Shown: one piece after another, positions 7,574-16,179 of the stretch | Layout: each line of letters begins with the position of its first letter | Position numbering within the stretch: position 1 is the first letter of the stretch | Assembly: GCA_903931945.1 (NCBI GenBank) | Contig: CAIZEI010000159.1 | Location: 1 to 52,840 of the forward strand | Length of the DNA stretch: 52,840 nt | From: an uncultured Hyphomicrobiales bacterium | Lineage (GTDB): Bacteria > Pseudomonadota > Alphaproteobacteria > Rhizobiales > Beijerinckiaceae | Reading direction: 5' to 3' | Notes under the pieces: generated by a model | What the model saw: the letters and a program-made list of their open reading frames with translations, nothing else | Database searches by the model: none | What the model was told of the DNA's origin: nothing | Program-made: the position numbers and the translations under genes

Positions 7574-10500
7574 GTGCCCGCGCCTCCGCAACACCAGAAT
7601 GAGCGGCGTCGTGTCACAGTCCTGTTTGCCGATATGGCCGATTTCACGTCTCTCACCGAGAGATTCGGGGAGGAAATTGCGCATGAGCTTTGCCAGTCGC
7701 TATACGACCTGATCTCGCGCGTCGTGCGTGAGGAAGGTTGCACCACGCATCATTCCTCGGGCGATGGCGTGATGGCGATCTTTGGATTGCCGCTCGCGCT
7801 GGAAGACGCGACGCTGCGGGCCTGCCGCTCGGCTCTGCGCATCCAGTCCGACTTCATCGCCTGGAGCGCGCGGACGGAACAGCGGATCGGCGTGCGACCG
7901 GGAATCCGGATCGGCGTCAACAGCGGCCCGGTGATCGCAGGCGAAATCGAGGCGCATCGCCTGACTGTCAGTGGCGATGCGGTCAATTTTGCGGCCCGCC
8001 TGCAAACCCTGGCTCCCCCGGGCTCGGTGGCGCTGAGCCATGACGCCCATCGGGAAGTCGCCGGGCTGGTCGACAGTCATTTTGCCGGGGAACATCCGGT
8101 TAAAGGCGAATCCGGGCTGCAAAAAATCTATATACTCACAGGAATCCGGCCCGACGCTGTTCGTTTCGACGCTGCGCTGAGTCGTGGCCTCAGCGACTAT
8201 GTGGGCCGTGACCGGGAACTGGAGGCATTGAACGACTGTCTGCGCCGGCTCGATGCAGGACTCTGCGCGGCCGATGTTTCGGGTGAACCGGGGATCGGCA
8301 AGTCGAGACTGGTCTATGAGTTCACACGGACTCTGGATCGCGAGAAATTTTTCATTCTGCGGGGCAATTGCACGCCTGACGGCCAACGCACGCCGCTCGG
8401 CCTCGCCATCGACCTCCTTCGGAACTCCAACCGTATCGCGCGGACCGATACAGCCGATGACATCAGGCAGAAACTGACAATCGGACTGACCGCCATCGGT
8501 TTACAGACGCCGGTCAATCTCGGCCTTGTGCTGAACCTGCTCGGATTGCCAGACAGCGAGAATGTGCTGAAAGGTCTTGATGGCGCGCTTGTTGGTTTGC
8601 GAACGCGCGAATTGCTGCAGAATATCATGTCGGCCAGATGCGGCATGGCGCCCACAGTTCTTGTGCTTGAGGACCTGCACTGGATCGACAGCGCCTCGGA
8701 GGAGCTCCTCGCCCATTTTATAGAAACGGGGGCGGGACTGCCATGCTTTGTGCTCCACACGCGGCGTCCTGAATACAAGGCCTCTTGGTCCGGGCGGACT
8801 GACATCGTTCAGATCGATCTGCAACCATTGTCGTCCGACGACACGCGAAAGATTGTGGCGCAGCGGCTGGCGGAGAGCGACCTTGCGTGCAACCTGGTCG
8901 AGCGCGTGATGGAAAAAGCGGGCGGCAACGCGCTGTTTGCTGAAGAAATCGCCAGTTATCTGCGCGAGCGCGGCAAGCCCGGCGCTGTCCCATCCCAGGC
9001 GAACGCCGGCGACGTCCGCGATATCCTGCCGCCAAACCTGCATGCCTTGCTGGCTGCGCGCGTCGATACGCTGGCGCCGGAAGATCGCACGCTCCTGCAA
9101 GCCGCATCGGTGATTGGTCGTGCGTTCGATACAGATATCCTCTGCGCCGCGCTCGGAGCGAGCGACGATATTTCAGCGCGGCTCGATAAAATTGCCGCGC
9201 ACGGGTTTCTGCATGTCGACCCGCTCAGTCGGGCCTTTGGATTCAAGCATGCGCTCGTCCGTGACGCGGTTTACGACAGCCTGATCAAGGACAAGCGCGA
9301 AGAATTGCACCTTGTCGTCGCCGGCGAGATTGAACGACGCAGCGAAGGTCGACTGCCCGAGGTCGCCGAAATACTCGCTTACCACTTTGGTCAAACGAAG
9401 CGCGAGGACAAGCAATTTCTGTATCTGACGATGGCTGGCAAAAAGAGCCTTGGCGTTTATTCAATTCATGAAGCCGGCAATTATCTTGATCGGGCCGCCG
9501 CCATTTTCGACCGATCGCCTGATGTCGCAACCCGGCAGGCCTTCGCCGATTTTTTGATCCAGTACATTCTCTACCGGCAATTCACATACAAGCCGCAGGA
9601 TATCATCGACACGTTCGATAAATATCGCGAGCAGATTGCGGCGACGGACGAAGGCCCGGAGCTTGTTATCGCATTGCATTACAAGACGTGGGGCTATATC
9701 GCCGTGTCAAAATTCGCCGACGCCACGCGCGCGCAGCAGGATGTGGCGGCAATGGCGGAACGCCTTGGCGATGACCGATCGCTGTCCTATGCGGCGGCGG
9801 GCGCGTTCTTTCTGGGCGCGCTGCAGGGCCGCGTGGCGCCGGACATTGTCGCCGCCGGGGATGCGGCGATCACAGTCGCATTGCGCACCGAGGACGCCTA
9901 TATCACCGCCTGGCTGCGCTATGCTGTCGCCTGGGATGCAATCCACCGGGGCCATATCTTGCGCGCTCGCGCGCTCGCTGGGGCGCTTGCTGTCAGGGGC
10001 GGCGAAATGCGCGATCCCCGATCGACGGGACTATCGCTGCGATTGCAATCCTGGATCGAAATCATTCTGGGCGACGCCGACTCATCGCTCAAATATTCCA
10101 GTCGGGGGCTCGAATATACCATCACGCCATTCGACCGATCCGTTGTCGAAAGCCATCAGGCCATCGCTCTCATCCAGTTGCGACAACTCGACGAAGGAAT
10201 GCAACGCCTCGAACGCACACGGGAGTTCGCCTCCCAGAATCATCGATGGTACGAATTCAGCGGAACGGACCTGTCTTACGGGCTCGCGCAAATACTCAGT
10301 GGACGCATGGCTGAAGGCGTCGACTATATCTTGCGGTGCATGGCCACGCGCGAGAAGGAAGGTTATACGATGGCGGTCGACTGGTACCGCGTTGCGCTCG
10401 CGCAGATTTTCATCCGGATGCTGGACGGGCGTTCGAGATTGCCCGTTTCGGTCCTGTTCGCCAACCTCGCGTTCCTGACCGGTTTGAAAATGTCGGGGCG

Positions 10501-10738
10501 GCGCAAGGCGCTGGATTGGCTGCTAACGGCGGCGCAAAATCCGGTTTTCGACGACGACAGTTTTCACAAGGGAAACATTCTGTATCTCGTCGGAATGTGT
10601 CGGCTGCTCGAGCGCGATTTTGGCGCAGCCCTCGCCAACTTGCAGGCGGCAAGGCGAATCGTCCTGCGGCATGGCGACTCGCCGACGCTTGCCGGCATCG
10701 ACAAAGCGCTGCTGCGATGCGGCCCGGCCGCCAGGTGA
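7574..10738 (+). CDS. Class III adenylate/guanylate cyclase fused to AAA-type ATPase and TPR-like repeats
   Basis: A 1054-residue multidomain regulator. Residues about 15-180 form a class III cyclase domain: VTVLFADMADFTSLTERFG with the first metal Asp, HHSSGDGVMAIFG with the second, and VSGDAVNFAARLQ with the Asn/Arg transition-state pair. An ATPase follows with Walker A GEPGIGKSR near residue 245 and a Walker B-like VLVLEDLHWID near residue 370. The last 450 residues are helical and look like tetratricopeptide repeats. Such proteins are thought to couple nucleotide or protein sensing to cyclic-nucleotide output. GTG at 7574 is chosen because GGAGA stands 5 bp before it; an upstream TTG at 7538 lacks this. 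The 200 bases upstream are AT-rich without a clear promoter match. Confidence 0.85.
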   Translation: MPAPPQHQNERRRVTVLFADMADFTSLTERFGEEIAHELCQSLYDLISRVVREEGCTTHHSSGDGVMAIFGLPLALEDATLRACRSALRIQSDFIAWSARTEQRIGVRPGIRIGVNSGPVIAGEIEAHRLTVSGDAVNFAARLQTLAPPGSVALSHDAHREVAGLVDSHFAGEHPVKGESGLQKIYILTGIRPDAVRFDAALSRGLSDYVGRDRELEALNDCLRRLDAGLCAADVSGEPGIGKSRLVYEFTRTLDREKFFILRGNCTPDGQRTPLGLAIDLLRNSNRIARTDTADDIRQKLTIGLTAIGLQTPVNLGLVLNLLGLPDSENVLKGLDGALVGLRTRELLQNIMSARCGMAPTVLVLEDLHWIDSASEELLAHFIETGAGLPCFVLHTRRPEYKASWSGRTDIVQIDLQPLSSDDTRKIVAQRLAESDLACNLVERVMEKAGGNALFAEEIASYLRERGKPGAVPSQANAGDVRDILPPNLHALLAARVDTLAPEDRTLLQAASVIGRAFDTDILCAALGASDDISARLDKIAAHGFLHVDPLSRAFGFKHALVRDAVYDSLIKDKREELHLVVAGEIERRSEGRLPEVAEILAYHFGQTKREDKQFLYLTMAGKKSLGVYSIHEAGNYLDRAAAIFDRSPDVATRQAFADFLIQYILYRQFTYKPQDIIDTFDKYREQIAATDEGPELVIALHYKTWGYIAVSKFADATRAQQDVAAMAERLGDDRSLSYAAAGAFFLGALQGRVAPDIVAAGDAAITVALRTEDAYITAWLRYAVAWDAIHRGHILRARALAGALAVRGGEMRDPRSTGLSLRLQSWIEIILGDADSSLKYSSRGLEYTITPFDRSVVESHQAIALIQLRQLDEGMQRLERTREFASQNHRWYEFSGTDLSYGLAQILSGRMAEGVDYILRCMATREKEGYTMAVDWYRVALAQIFIRMLDGRSRLPVSVLFANLAFLTGLKMSGRRKALDWLLTAAQNPVFDDDSFHKGNILYLVGMCRLLERDFGAALANLQAARRIVLRHGDSPTLAGIDKALLRCGPAAR

Positions 10739-10863
10739 AAGCCTGCAGAGCCTCGGCGCTGTGAAACATTTCAGATTCGAGGGCCGCCGGCGCTGACCCG
10801 ATTGATGTCGAGCTGAAAACGGACCGCCAGATTTCAACAGATCAAGAATGGTCCGGAGAGACG

Positions 10864-10894
10864 GCCCTTGCCACACGCGACGTGCGGCAAGGGC
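10864..10894. terminator. Strong hairpin between convergent genes, probable terminator
   Basis: A 9-bp stem GCCCTTGCC/GGCAAGGGC (10864-10872 with 10886-10894) continues, after one mismatch, into CACG/CGTG with a 3-nt loop. On the plus strand it is followed by CTTTATC, a weak T-tract. It lies 8 bp beyond the stop of the TctAB gene and 125 bp beyond the cyclase gene, so it may serve both strands. Confidence 0.6.
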
Positions 10895-10901
10895 TTTATC
10901 G

Positions 10902-13004
10902 TCAAGCGCTGGGCACGTTGTCTTTCCACCACTGCCAGCCATCCCAGTGGAAATGACTGCCGCCCAGATCGAAATCCCAGCCCATACCGAGATAGGAGCC
11001 CGGCCATGGGATCGACAACAGCCAGTCAAACAGGAACCAGCAGAACAGGAACATGATGGTCGCCATTGGCAAGGTAATGTTCCAGCGCTCCTTCGCCTCG
11101 GTCCGCATGAACAGGATGATGAAAATCGGGACAGTCGGGATCAGACCGATCAGCGCCATCGAACACAGGAAGAAAATCATCCAGCCAAAGAAGACCGCCC
11201 CGCGCGCCAGGACTGTCATCGGCGGCAGATGCGAAACATTGCTGCCGATATCCATGTGGATTTTCTCAGCCACAATGCCCTTGGCCTCATTTTCGAGCGT
11301 CCGCGCTTTCTGGATCTGGCTCTTGAACAGATCGTTCAGAAGCGACAGCGAGCAGAACAGGATCGCGCCCGTGCCAACGATCATCGGGATGATCTTCGCG
11401 TAGAAATTCCAGGTGACAGCCTCGCGCATCATGAACGCAAAGATGCACAGCATGATCACCGGGAAAATCTGCATCCTGTTGAGATGCGGCGCATGGAAAT
11501 CGGAGACCATCCCTTTCCATCCGCCATGCGCTTTCACGTCCTGAAGGAACGGTCGCAGCAGCGACAGCAACGACATCGCGAACATGATCACGACGAGCGG
11601 GCGCGCCATCCATGTCACGCCATAGCGCTGGATGGAAATGAACATATAGCGTTCCAGCACGCCGCCCAGAATGAAGCCGAGCACCAACGGCGGGCGCGGC
11701 CATTTGAAGTGCTTCATGCCCCAGCCGAGCACCCCGAAAAACAGCAGGGCGTAAAGATCGCCCCATTGCCGCTTGCCTTCGAAAGCGCCGATGTAACAGA
11801 AACACAGCACGACAGGCAGGATCAGCGTGTAGCGCAGCGTCGCGAGTTTCGCGAACTGGCCCGAGAACATGAAGCAAAGGCCTGAGCCCAGAATATTCGC
11901 AATCGCGATCGACCACACCATGGAATAGGTGATGTTGAGATTCTTGGTCAGCATATCGGGGCCTGGCACAAGCCCGTGCATCAGGAAGGCGCCCAGCAGG
12001 ATCGCCATACCGGCCGAGGACGGCACGCCGAACACGACAGTTGGCACCAGCGCGCCGCCTTCGCGCGAATTGGTCGCGCTTTCCGCTGCAATCACGCCGC
12101 GCACGTCGCCGCGACCGAACGTCTGCGCAGCGCCCTTTTCCGTCTTCAATGCGTGGCCGTATGAAATCCAGTCGATCACCGAAGCGGAAATGCCGGGGAT
12201 CGCTCCCAAAGCCGATCCCATCCACGAGCATCGCAACACAAGCCACCAATGCGTGAAACAGTCGCGCACGCCAGCCAGAAGACCTTCGCGCGTATCCATC
12301 AGCTGCTCGGAATTCACGACCGCCTTGCGCGCAACCAGCAAATCGCACAATTCAGGCAGAGCGAAAACGCCCAGAGTGACCGGAACAAGCGGCAGACCTT
12401 CCCACAGATAGAGACTGTCCATGGTCCAGCGCAGAGTGCCTGTTTGCGGATCGGAACCGATCATCGCGAGCATCATTCCAAAACAGGCCGCTGTCAGTCC
12501 GCGCAGCGGCGTATTGCCCGACAGCACCGAGACCATCGAAATGCCGAAAACGGCCAATCCCAGCAGCTCGGGCGAACCGATGAAAAGAATGAGCGGACGC
12601 ATGATCGGCAGCGTGACGCCCATCAGAAAGGCGCCGAAAAGGCCTCCCATCAACGCCGACATATAGGCGGCGCCAAGCGCGCGTCCGCCCTCGCCGCGCT
12701 TTGTCATCGGGTAGCCGTCGAGCGCGGTCGCCGCTGAAGCCGCATGGCCCGGGGCCCCGAGCACAATCGCAGAAATCGGATCGGCGGTTGTGGAAGTGGA
12801 GGCCAGACCGAGCAGCAGCGCCATAGCGGTCGCGGGGTCCATGCTGTAGGTGAAGGGCAGCAGCAACGCGATGCCAGCGACGCCGCCGATGCCGGGCAAA
12901 ATGCCCAGCGAGAGGCCCATGCAGACGCCGCCAAACAGGATTGGCAAACGATGCCAATCGACGATGATCAAGAACGCCGCGCCTGCCGCGTACAAAATAT
13001 CCAT
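10902..13004 (-). CDS. Fused TctA-TctB tripartite tricarboxylate transporter membrane protein
   Basis: A 700-residue polytopic membrane protein. Residues 1 to about 500 are a TctA domain with the family signatures LPGIGGVAGIALLLP, GAPGHAASAATALDGYPM and, in the second repeat, GAIPGISASVIDWISYG and VFGVPSSAGMAILLGA. The last 190 residues form a TctB-like module of four hydrophobic segments separated by a charged loop. In most systems TctA and TctB are separate genes, so this is a fusion. It should work with a TctC binding protein; the one in this window is about 5 kb downstream. The ATG at 13004, with GGGGAAG before it, is preferred over an upstream in-frame start at 13052, which adds a non-conserved 16 residues. 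Confidence 0.85.
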   Translation of the reverse strand: MDILYAAGAAFLIIVDWHRLPILFGGVCMGLSLGILPGIGGVAGIALLLPFTYSMDPATAMALLLGLASTSTTADPISAIVLGAPGHAASAATALDGYPMTKRGEGGRALGAAYMSALMGGLFGAFLMGVTLPIMRPLILFIGSPELLGLAVFGISMVSVLSGNTPLRGLTAACFGMMLAMIGSDPQTGTLRWTMDSLYLWEGLPLVPVTLGVFALPELCDLLVARKAVVNSEQLMDTREGLLAGVRDCFTHWWLVLRCSWMGSALGAIPGISASVIDWISYGHALKTEKGAAQTFGRGDVRGVIAAESATNSREGGALVPTVVFGVPSSAGMAILLGAFLMHGLVPGPDMLTKNLNITYSMVWSIAIANILGSGLCFMFSGQFAKLATLRYTLILPVVLCFCYIGAFEGKRQWGDLYALLFFGVLGWGMKHFKWPRPPLVLGFILGGVLERYMFISIQRYGVTWMARPLVVIMFAMSLLSLLRPFLQDVKAHGGWKGMVSDFHAPHLNRMQIFPVIMLCIFAFMMREAVTWNFYAKIIPMIVGTGAILFCSLSLLNDLFKSQIQKARTLENEAKGIVAEKIHMDIGSNVSHLPPMTVLARGAVFFGWMIFFLCSMALIGLIPTVPIFIILFMRTEAKERWNITLPMATIMFLFCWFLFDWLLSIPWPGSYLGMGWDFDLGGSHFHWDGWQWWKDNVPSA

Positions 13005-13163
13005 GGACGACTTCCCCACCCAAGTTACATCCCGGCGCCCACTTCTTCCCATGGCGCAGCCGACAGGCCGGTCTTATGCCAGAACTCGGACCAATTGCCT
13101 AGACGTGAATAGGGGGTGATTGCAAGGCGGCAAGGACATGCGCGATTGCTGCAATGCGAGTTC

Positions 13164-13188
13164 ATTTCCATCAATGCTGAATGGAAAT
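13164..13188 (-). terminator. Hairpin downstream of the EutA-like gene, possible terminator
   Basis: ATTTCCAT (13164-13171) pairs perfectly with ATGGAAAT (13181-13188) around a 9-nt loop, about 20-45 bp past the EutA-like stop codon. There is no T-tract, so it could equally be a structural element in the tctAB leader. Confidence 0.3.
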
Positions 13189-13196
13189 CAGCGCAT

Positions 13197-13209
13197 GTTA
13201 TAATATAAC
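13197..13209. promoter_or_regulatory. AT-rich palindrome upstream of tctAB, possible operator
   Basis: GTTATA and TATAAC flank a single central base. The site touches the stop codon of the EutA-like gene and lies about 195 bp before the transporter start. The symmetry suits a GntR- or TetR-size dimer, but no regulator gene is adjacent and the site is short. Confidence 0.35.
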
Positions 13210-14849
13210 TATCTTGATCCGATCACCGGGGACTGTTGTGTCTGGCTTCGTTCGGCGTTCTGCAGATTGCGGCCAAATAACAGCGATTTGATTGTCGCCG
13301 GAACGGTGTGCGACGGAAGCCGCAAGCGCCCGATGTCGATATAATCGAAATCGCGCACAACCACGCCATCGATCACGAGAAGTTCACTGGCGATATGCAA
13401 ATCCTGCCGCAGGAGCGCGCCGAGAGTCAGCGCCATGTCGCCCTCAACGATCAGATAGAGCGGCGTGCTGGCGGCGATCATATCGGCCAGCCCGGCAGCG
13501 ATCCCCTCGCAGAGCGCGCGCGCCCGTGTGTAATCGGGCGCCCCGCGCCAGCCCAGCGCAAGGGCGAATGTCTGGTTTGCTTGCTGGCGTTCGAGCAGGG
13601 CGCGATGCCGGCCAATGGCGTCGGCGACTTCGACTGCGGAGATATCGCCTGTCAGATCGATCGCAGGCCGCAGCACCGGCAGATTGCGAACAGGCAACAA
13701 TGCGGAATGCGACGAAATATAAATCGTCTCGCCGCTCAGCTGCACGCTGTATTCGCTCGCCCCCAGCACCGTCGCGCGAATGCATTCGCCGGGCGGCGCG
13801 AGTGCGCCGGGCATGGCGCACGAATCGATCGCTGCGCGCAATTTCAATCCCAGGGCCTTGCCGAGATCGCCAAAATCCCTGTTTTCGCGGCCATAGATAT
13901 ATTCAGCGACGCCGCCGGAGAACATGATGAAATCGGGCGGAGGACTATCGCGCAGGGGCGCCGTCAGGAACAGTTCGGTCAAGTCAGGCGCGTCATTTCC
14001 GCACGCCACGGCGACAATCGCCTCGCACATGAGGTCTGCAAGACGCGCGCGTTGTGCGGGGTCGATCACATCCTGCAGGCGCCAATTGAAACCGGCCCGG
14101 CGGGCAAAAACGCGCGCCCCCGGATCGAGCCGCGCAATCCTGTTCGCCATGTCGATCGTCAGCAACCGCCCGCCTGCGCTCATCGCTGCGGTCGCAATCG
14201 CCTGCCCATCCCCGATCGCGACAAATTTTGTGGTGGCGCCGCCGATATCGATCAGCAGAACGTTCTGTCCGCTCCGCTGACGCGAGAACGCCATCGCGCC
14301 CGAACCATGCGCCGCCAGCAGCGCTTCCATGCGATGGCCGGCTGCCGCGCAAACGAGTTCGCCAATTTCTTCAGCCACAACGCCCGCGATGGTCTCTGCG
14401 TTGTCACGTCTCGCTGCTTCCCCGGTGAGAATGACGGCGCCGCATTCAATGTCGTCGGGCGTCAATCCGGCAGCGGCAAAGGCGCGATCTATGATCGCCC
14501 GCAGTTGCGTTGCGTCGATTGTGTGATCGTCGCGCAAAGGCGTCGCGGCGATGGGCGAAAGATAGAGCGTCTGCTGGTCTCTGGCGCGGCCACGCAGCGC
14601 GCGATGTTCGCCCGGTCCGCAAAGGATCAGTTTCGAGAAAGCAATCTGGGTGCTCGACGAGCCGATATCGACGCCGATCGAAACCAGCGGAACAGACTCA
14701 AGCGATCTGGAACCGGGTTCGAGATAAAAATCCTGATCGTGATCGTGATCGAATTCTCCTTCGCCGTGCTCATGGCGGCTGAGCGCCCCCATGGCGTGAT
14801 CGGTGAGGGAATGCAGATTTCCGGGTGGGTCAGCGGTGGGCATGGACAC
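13209..14849 (-). CDS. EutA-like ethanolamine ammonia-lyase reactivating factor
   Basis: A 546-residue ASKHA-type ATPase of the EutA family. It has the phosphate-1 loop VSIGVDIGSSSTQIAFSKL near residue 57, AVILTGEAARRDNAETIAG near residue 140, and the phosphate-2 loop LLIDIGGATTKFVAIGDG near residue 200, then a FSGGVAEYIYG adenosine-type motif. EutA exchanges damaged cobalamin in ethanolamine ammonia-lyase at the cost of ATP. No eutB/eutC lyase genes or microcompartment genes are in this window. The neighbours are a class II aldolase and a carboxylate transporter, so the client enzyme here is unknown. The N-terminus carries an unusual His/Asp-rich stretch (HEHGEGEFDHDHDQDF) that might bind metal. 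Confidence 0.8.
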   Translation of the reverse strand: MSMPTADPPGNLHSLTDHAMGALSRHEHGEGEFDHDHDQDFYLEPGSRSLESVPLVSIGVDIGSSSTQIAFSKLILCGPGEHRALRGRARDQQTLYLSPIAATPLRDDHTIDATQLRAIIDRAFAAAGLTPDDIECGAVILTGEAARRDNAETIAGVVAEEIGELVCAAAGHRMEALLAAHGSGAMAFSRQRSGQNVLLIDIGGATTKFVAIGDGQAIATAAMSAGGRLLTIDMANRIARLDPGARVFARRAGFNWRLQDVIDPAQRARLADLMCEAIVAVACGNDAPDLTELFLTAPLRDSPPPDFIMFSGGVAEYIYGRENRDFGDLGKALGLKLRAAIDSCAMPGALAPPGECIRATVLGASEYSVQLSGETIYISSHSALLPVRNLPVLRPAIDLTGDISAVEVADAIGRHRALLERQQANQTFALALGWRGAPDYTRARALCEGIAAGLADMIAASTPLYLIVEGDMALTLGALLRQDLHIASELLVIDGVVVRDFDYIDIGRLRLPSHTVPATIKSLLFGRNLQNAERSQTQQSPVIGSR

Positions 14850-14918
14850 TCAATGCCGCGTCCGCCCGCGCGCCGCAAGCTATTCCGGGAGAAAATCGAG
14901 GACGCCAGCCGATGCGAT

Positions 14919-15686
14919 TTATGCGCTCGCCAATAGTTTGGCCCGCTCCGCCAGAAGCTCTGACAGGCCGACTTGCGCGGCTTCATATTCAAAGCCGCGC
15001 ATCCAGCTTGGATGATCTTCCGGCAGACCGCCCAGCGTGCGTCGGCGCGCCGCGATCTCCGCCGGCGACATTTCCGTGACCTTGCCGAATTTCATCGTTT
15101 CAAGCTGCACCGTCGCGTTCTCCATCAGCGCCTTGCAAATGCGCATCAGATGGGCGGCCGAGCGTCCCGCCGCAGCAAAGCCATGCCCGCGCATCAGGAC
15201 CGCCCGTTCGAGATCGCCAAACGCCCTTGCGAGGCTGTCGCCATGGGCTTTATTGCGAATCAAAAGGTCCGTGCCGTCGCCAAATTCGTCTCTCATATCC
15301 CAGACCGGAACCTTGTCCCCGAACTCATCCGAGGTGAAAAAAATCGGGCGAACGGGAATATCGCCGACAGAGAACGGAATGAGCGAGAGGGGATGTCCAT
15401 GCATGACAGCGTGAACGTCCGGTCTTGCCGCATATAACGAGGCATGAATAAAACGTTCAGAATAGGCGGGCCGATTGTCGGCGCCTATCGCGACGCCATC
15501 GAAATCGAACTCCATGATGTCGTCGCGTGTCACAAGCTGCGGACTGCGCGAACAGGAAATGAAAAACCGTCCGGGCTCAGAGGGGTGGCGGACGCTGGCA
15601 TGGCCATAAGCGTCGACAGCGCCCATGCGCGCCAGCGCCCTGTTGGCGATCACTAGATCGATTTTCGCAATTTCCGCAGCGCTCAA
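14919..15686 (-). CDS. Class II aldolase/adducin family protein (copy 2)
   Basis: A 255-residue class II aldolase-domain protein related to copy 1. Metal-site residues are visible in AVMHGHPLSLIPF and LMRGHGFAAAGR, and YSERFIHASLY carries the conserved Glu. The open frame extends to an ATG at 15749, but its first residues would be encoded by an out-of-frame piece of a duplicated ettA end. A TTG at 15686 has GGGAG 6 bp upstream and aligns with the start of copy 1, so I prefer it. It is followed on the same strand by the EutA-like and TctAB genes, consistent with uptake and breakdown of an organic or sugar acid. Confidence 0.8.
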   Translation of the reverse strand: MSAAEIAKIDLVIANRALARMGAVDAYGHASVRHPSEPGRFFISCSRSPQLVTRDDIMEFDFDGVAIGADNRPAYSERFIHASLYAARPDVHAVMHGHPLSLIPFSVGDIPVRPIFFTSDEFGDKVPVWDMRDEFGDGTDLLIRNKAHGDSLARAFGDLERAVLMRGHGFAAAGRSAAHLMRICKALMENATVQLETMKFGKVTEMSPAEIAARRRTLGGLPEDHPSWMRGFEYEAAQVGLSELLAERAKLLASA

Positions 15687-15717
15687 AGCGATCTCCCGTT
15701 TTTTGGGCGGCGTATCT

Positions 15718-15783
15718 TCACACGCATCGCCGCTTCCTGTCTTCCTCATATTCCTGGAAATTGCCGTCTAACCATTCAATATA
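15718..15783 (-). pseudogene. Fragment of an ettA 3-prime end (about 20 codons)
   Basis: On the minus strand this stretch reads IEWLDGNFQEYEEDRKRRCV and a stop codon. The intact EttA of this window has EWFEGNFQEYEEDKKRR near its C-terminus. At DNA level 15728-15782 matches 17159-17213 with about 5 mismatches in 55 bases, including a 28-base identical block. The copies are in the same orientation 1431 bp apart and bracket the BrnTA/nuclease cassette. An in-frame stop stands three codons before the fragment, so no protein is made. It is a relic of integration or of a second ettA copy. Confidence 0.75.
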
Positions 15784-15842
15784 CGGTTATCCCGTCTCAC
15801 GGTGCTTCAACCTCAAACCCGCGCGTTCGCGCCGCTTCGGCC

Positions 15843-15870
15843 TTGAAATGAGTGTATATTATGGTAATAT
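15843..15870 (+). promoter_or_regulatory. Promoter of brnTA, predicted to give a leaderless mRNA
   Basis: TTGAAA at 15843-15848 and TAATAT at 15865-15870 are 16 bp apart, close to the sigma-70 consensus. Transcription would begin about 6-7 bp after the -10 element, at or next to the A of the brnT ATG at 15877. No Shine-Dalgarno sequence is available between them. Confidence 0.6.
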
Positions 15871-15874
15871 ACAC
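15852..15874. promoter_or_regulatory. Palindromic operator overlapping the brnTA promoter
   Basis: Perfect 10-bp arms (GTGTATATTA at 15852-15861 and its complement at 15865-15874) surround TGG. The right arm contains the -10 hexamer, so a BrnA dimer bound here would block RNA polymerase. BrnA and BrnTA complexes are known to autoregulate through such inverted repeats. Confidence 0.7.
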
Positions 15875-15876
15875 CG

Positions 15877-16179
15877 ATGATTGATCTCGACCGTGTTGCT
15901 GGCTTCGAATGGGATGTAGGCAACCAGCGCAAAAGCCTCGATAGGCATGGTGTCAGCCAGGCTGAGGCGGAACAGTTGTTTTTGAACGAACCTTTGCTGC
16001 TTCTTGATGATTCACGGCATAGCGCATTAGAGCCACGGTTTCATGCATTGGGACGAGCCAATTCGGAACGGCGAATACATATCACATTTACGCTTCGCCG
16101 CAGTCAGTCTCTCATCCGGGTTATCTCGGCGCGGGACATGAGCCGCAAGGAAAGGACGATATATGAAAAAGTCGAATGA
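15877..16179 (+). CDS. brnT: BrnT family ribonuclease toxin
   Basis: A 100-residue toxin with the BrnT landmarks FEWDVGNQRKSLDRHGVSQAEA at the N-terminus, a central RFHALGRANSERRIHITFTLR that forms the beta-sheet core, and the C-terminal IRVISARDMSRKERTIYEK motif with the Arg/Lys residues of the RelE-like active surface. BrnT cleaves RNA and slows translation until bound by BrnA. The length is standard and no key motif is lost. The ATG lies 2 bp after the operator palindrome and the following antitoxin gene overlaps it by 17 bp. Toxin-first order is typical of this system. Confidence 0.88.
   Translation: MIDLDRVAGFEWDVGNQRKSLDRHGVSQAEAEQLFLNEPLLLLDDSRHSALEPRFHALGRANSERRIHITFTLRRSQSLIRVISARDMSRKERTIYEKVE

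Noticed and set aside
13209..15686. Ethanolamine-utilisation operon
   Set aside because: Only an EutA-like protein is present; no EutB, EutC, EutE, EutD or shell-protein gene is in the window.
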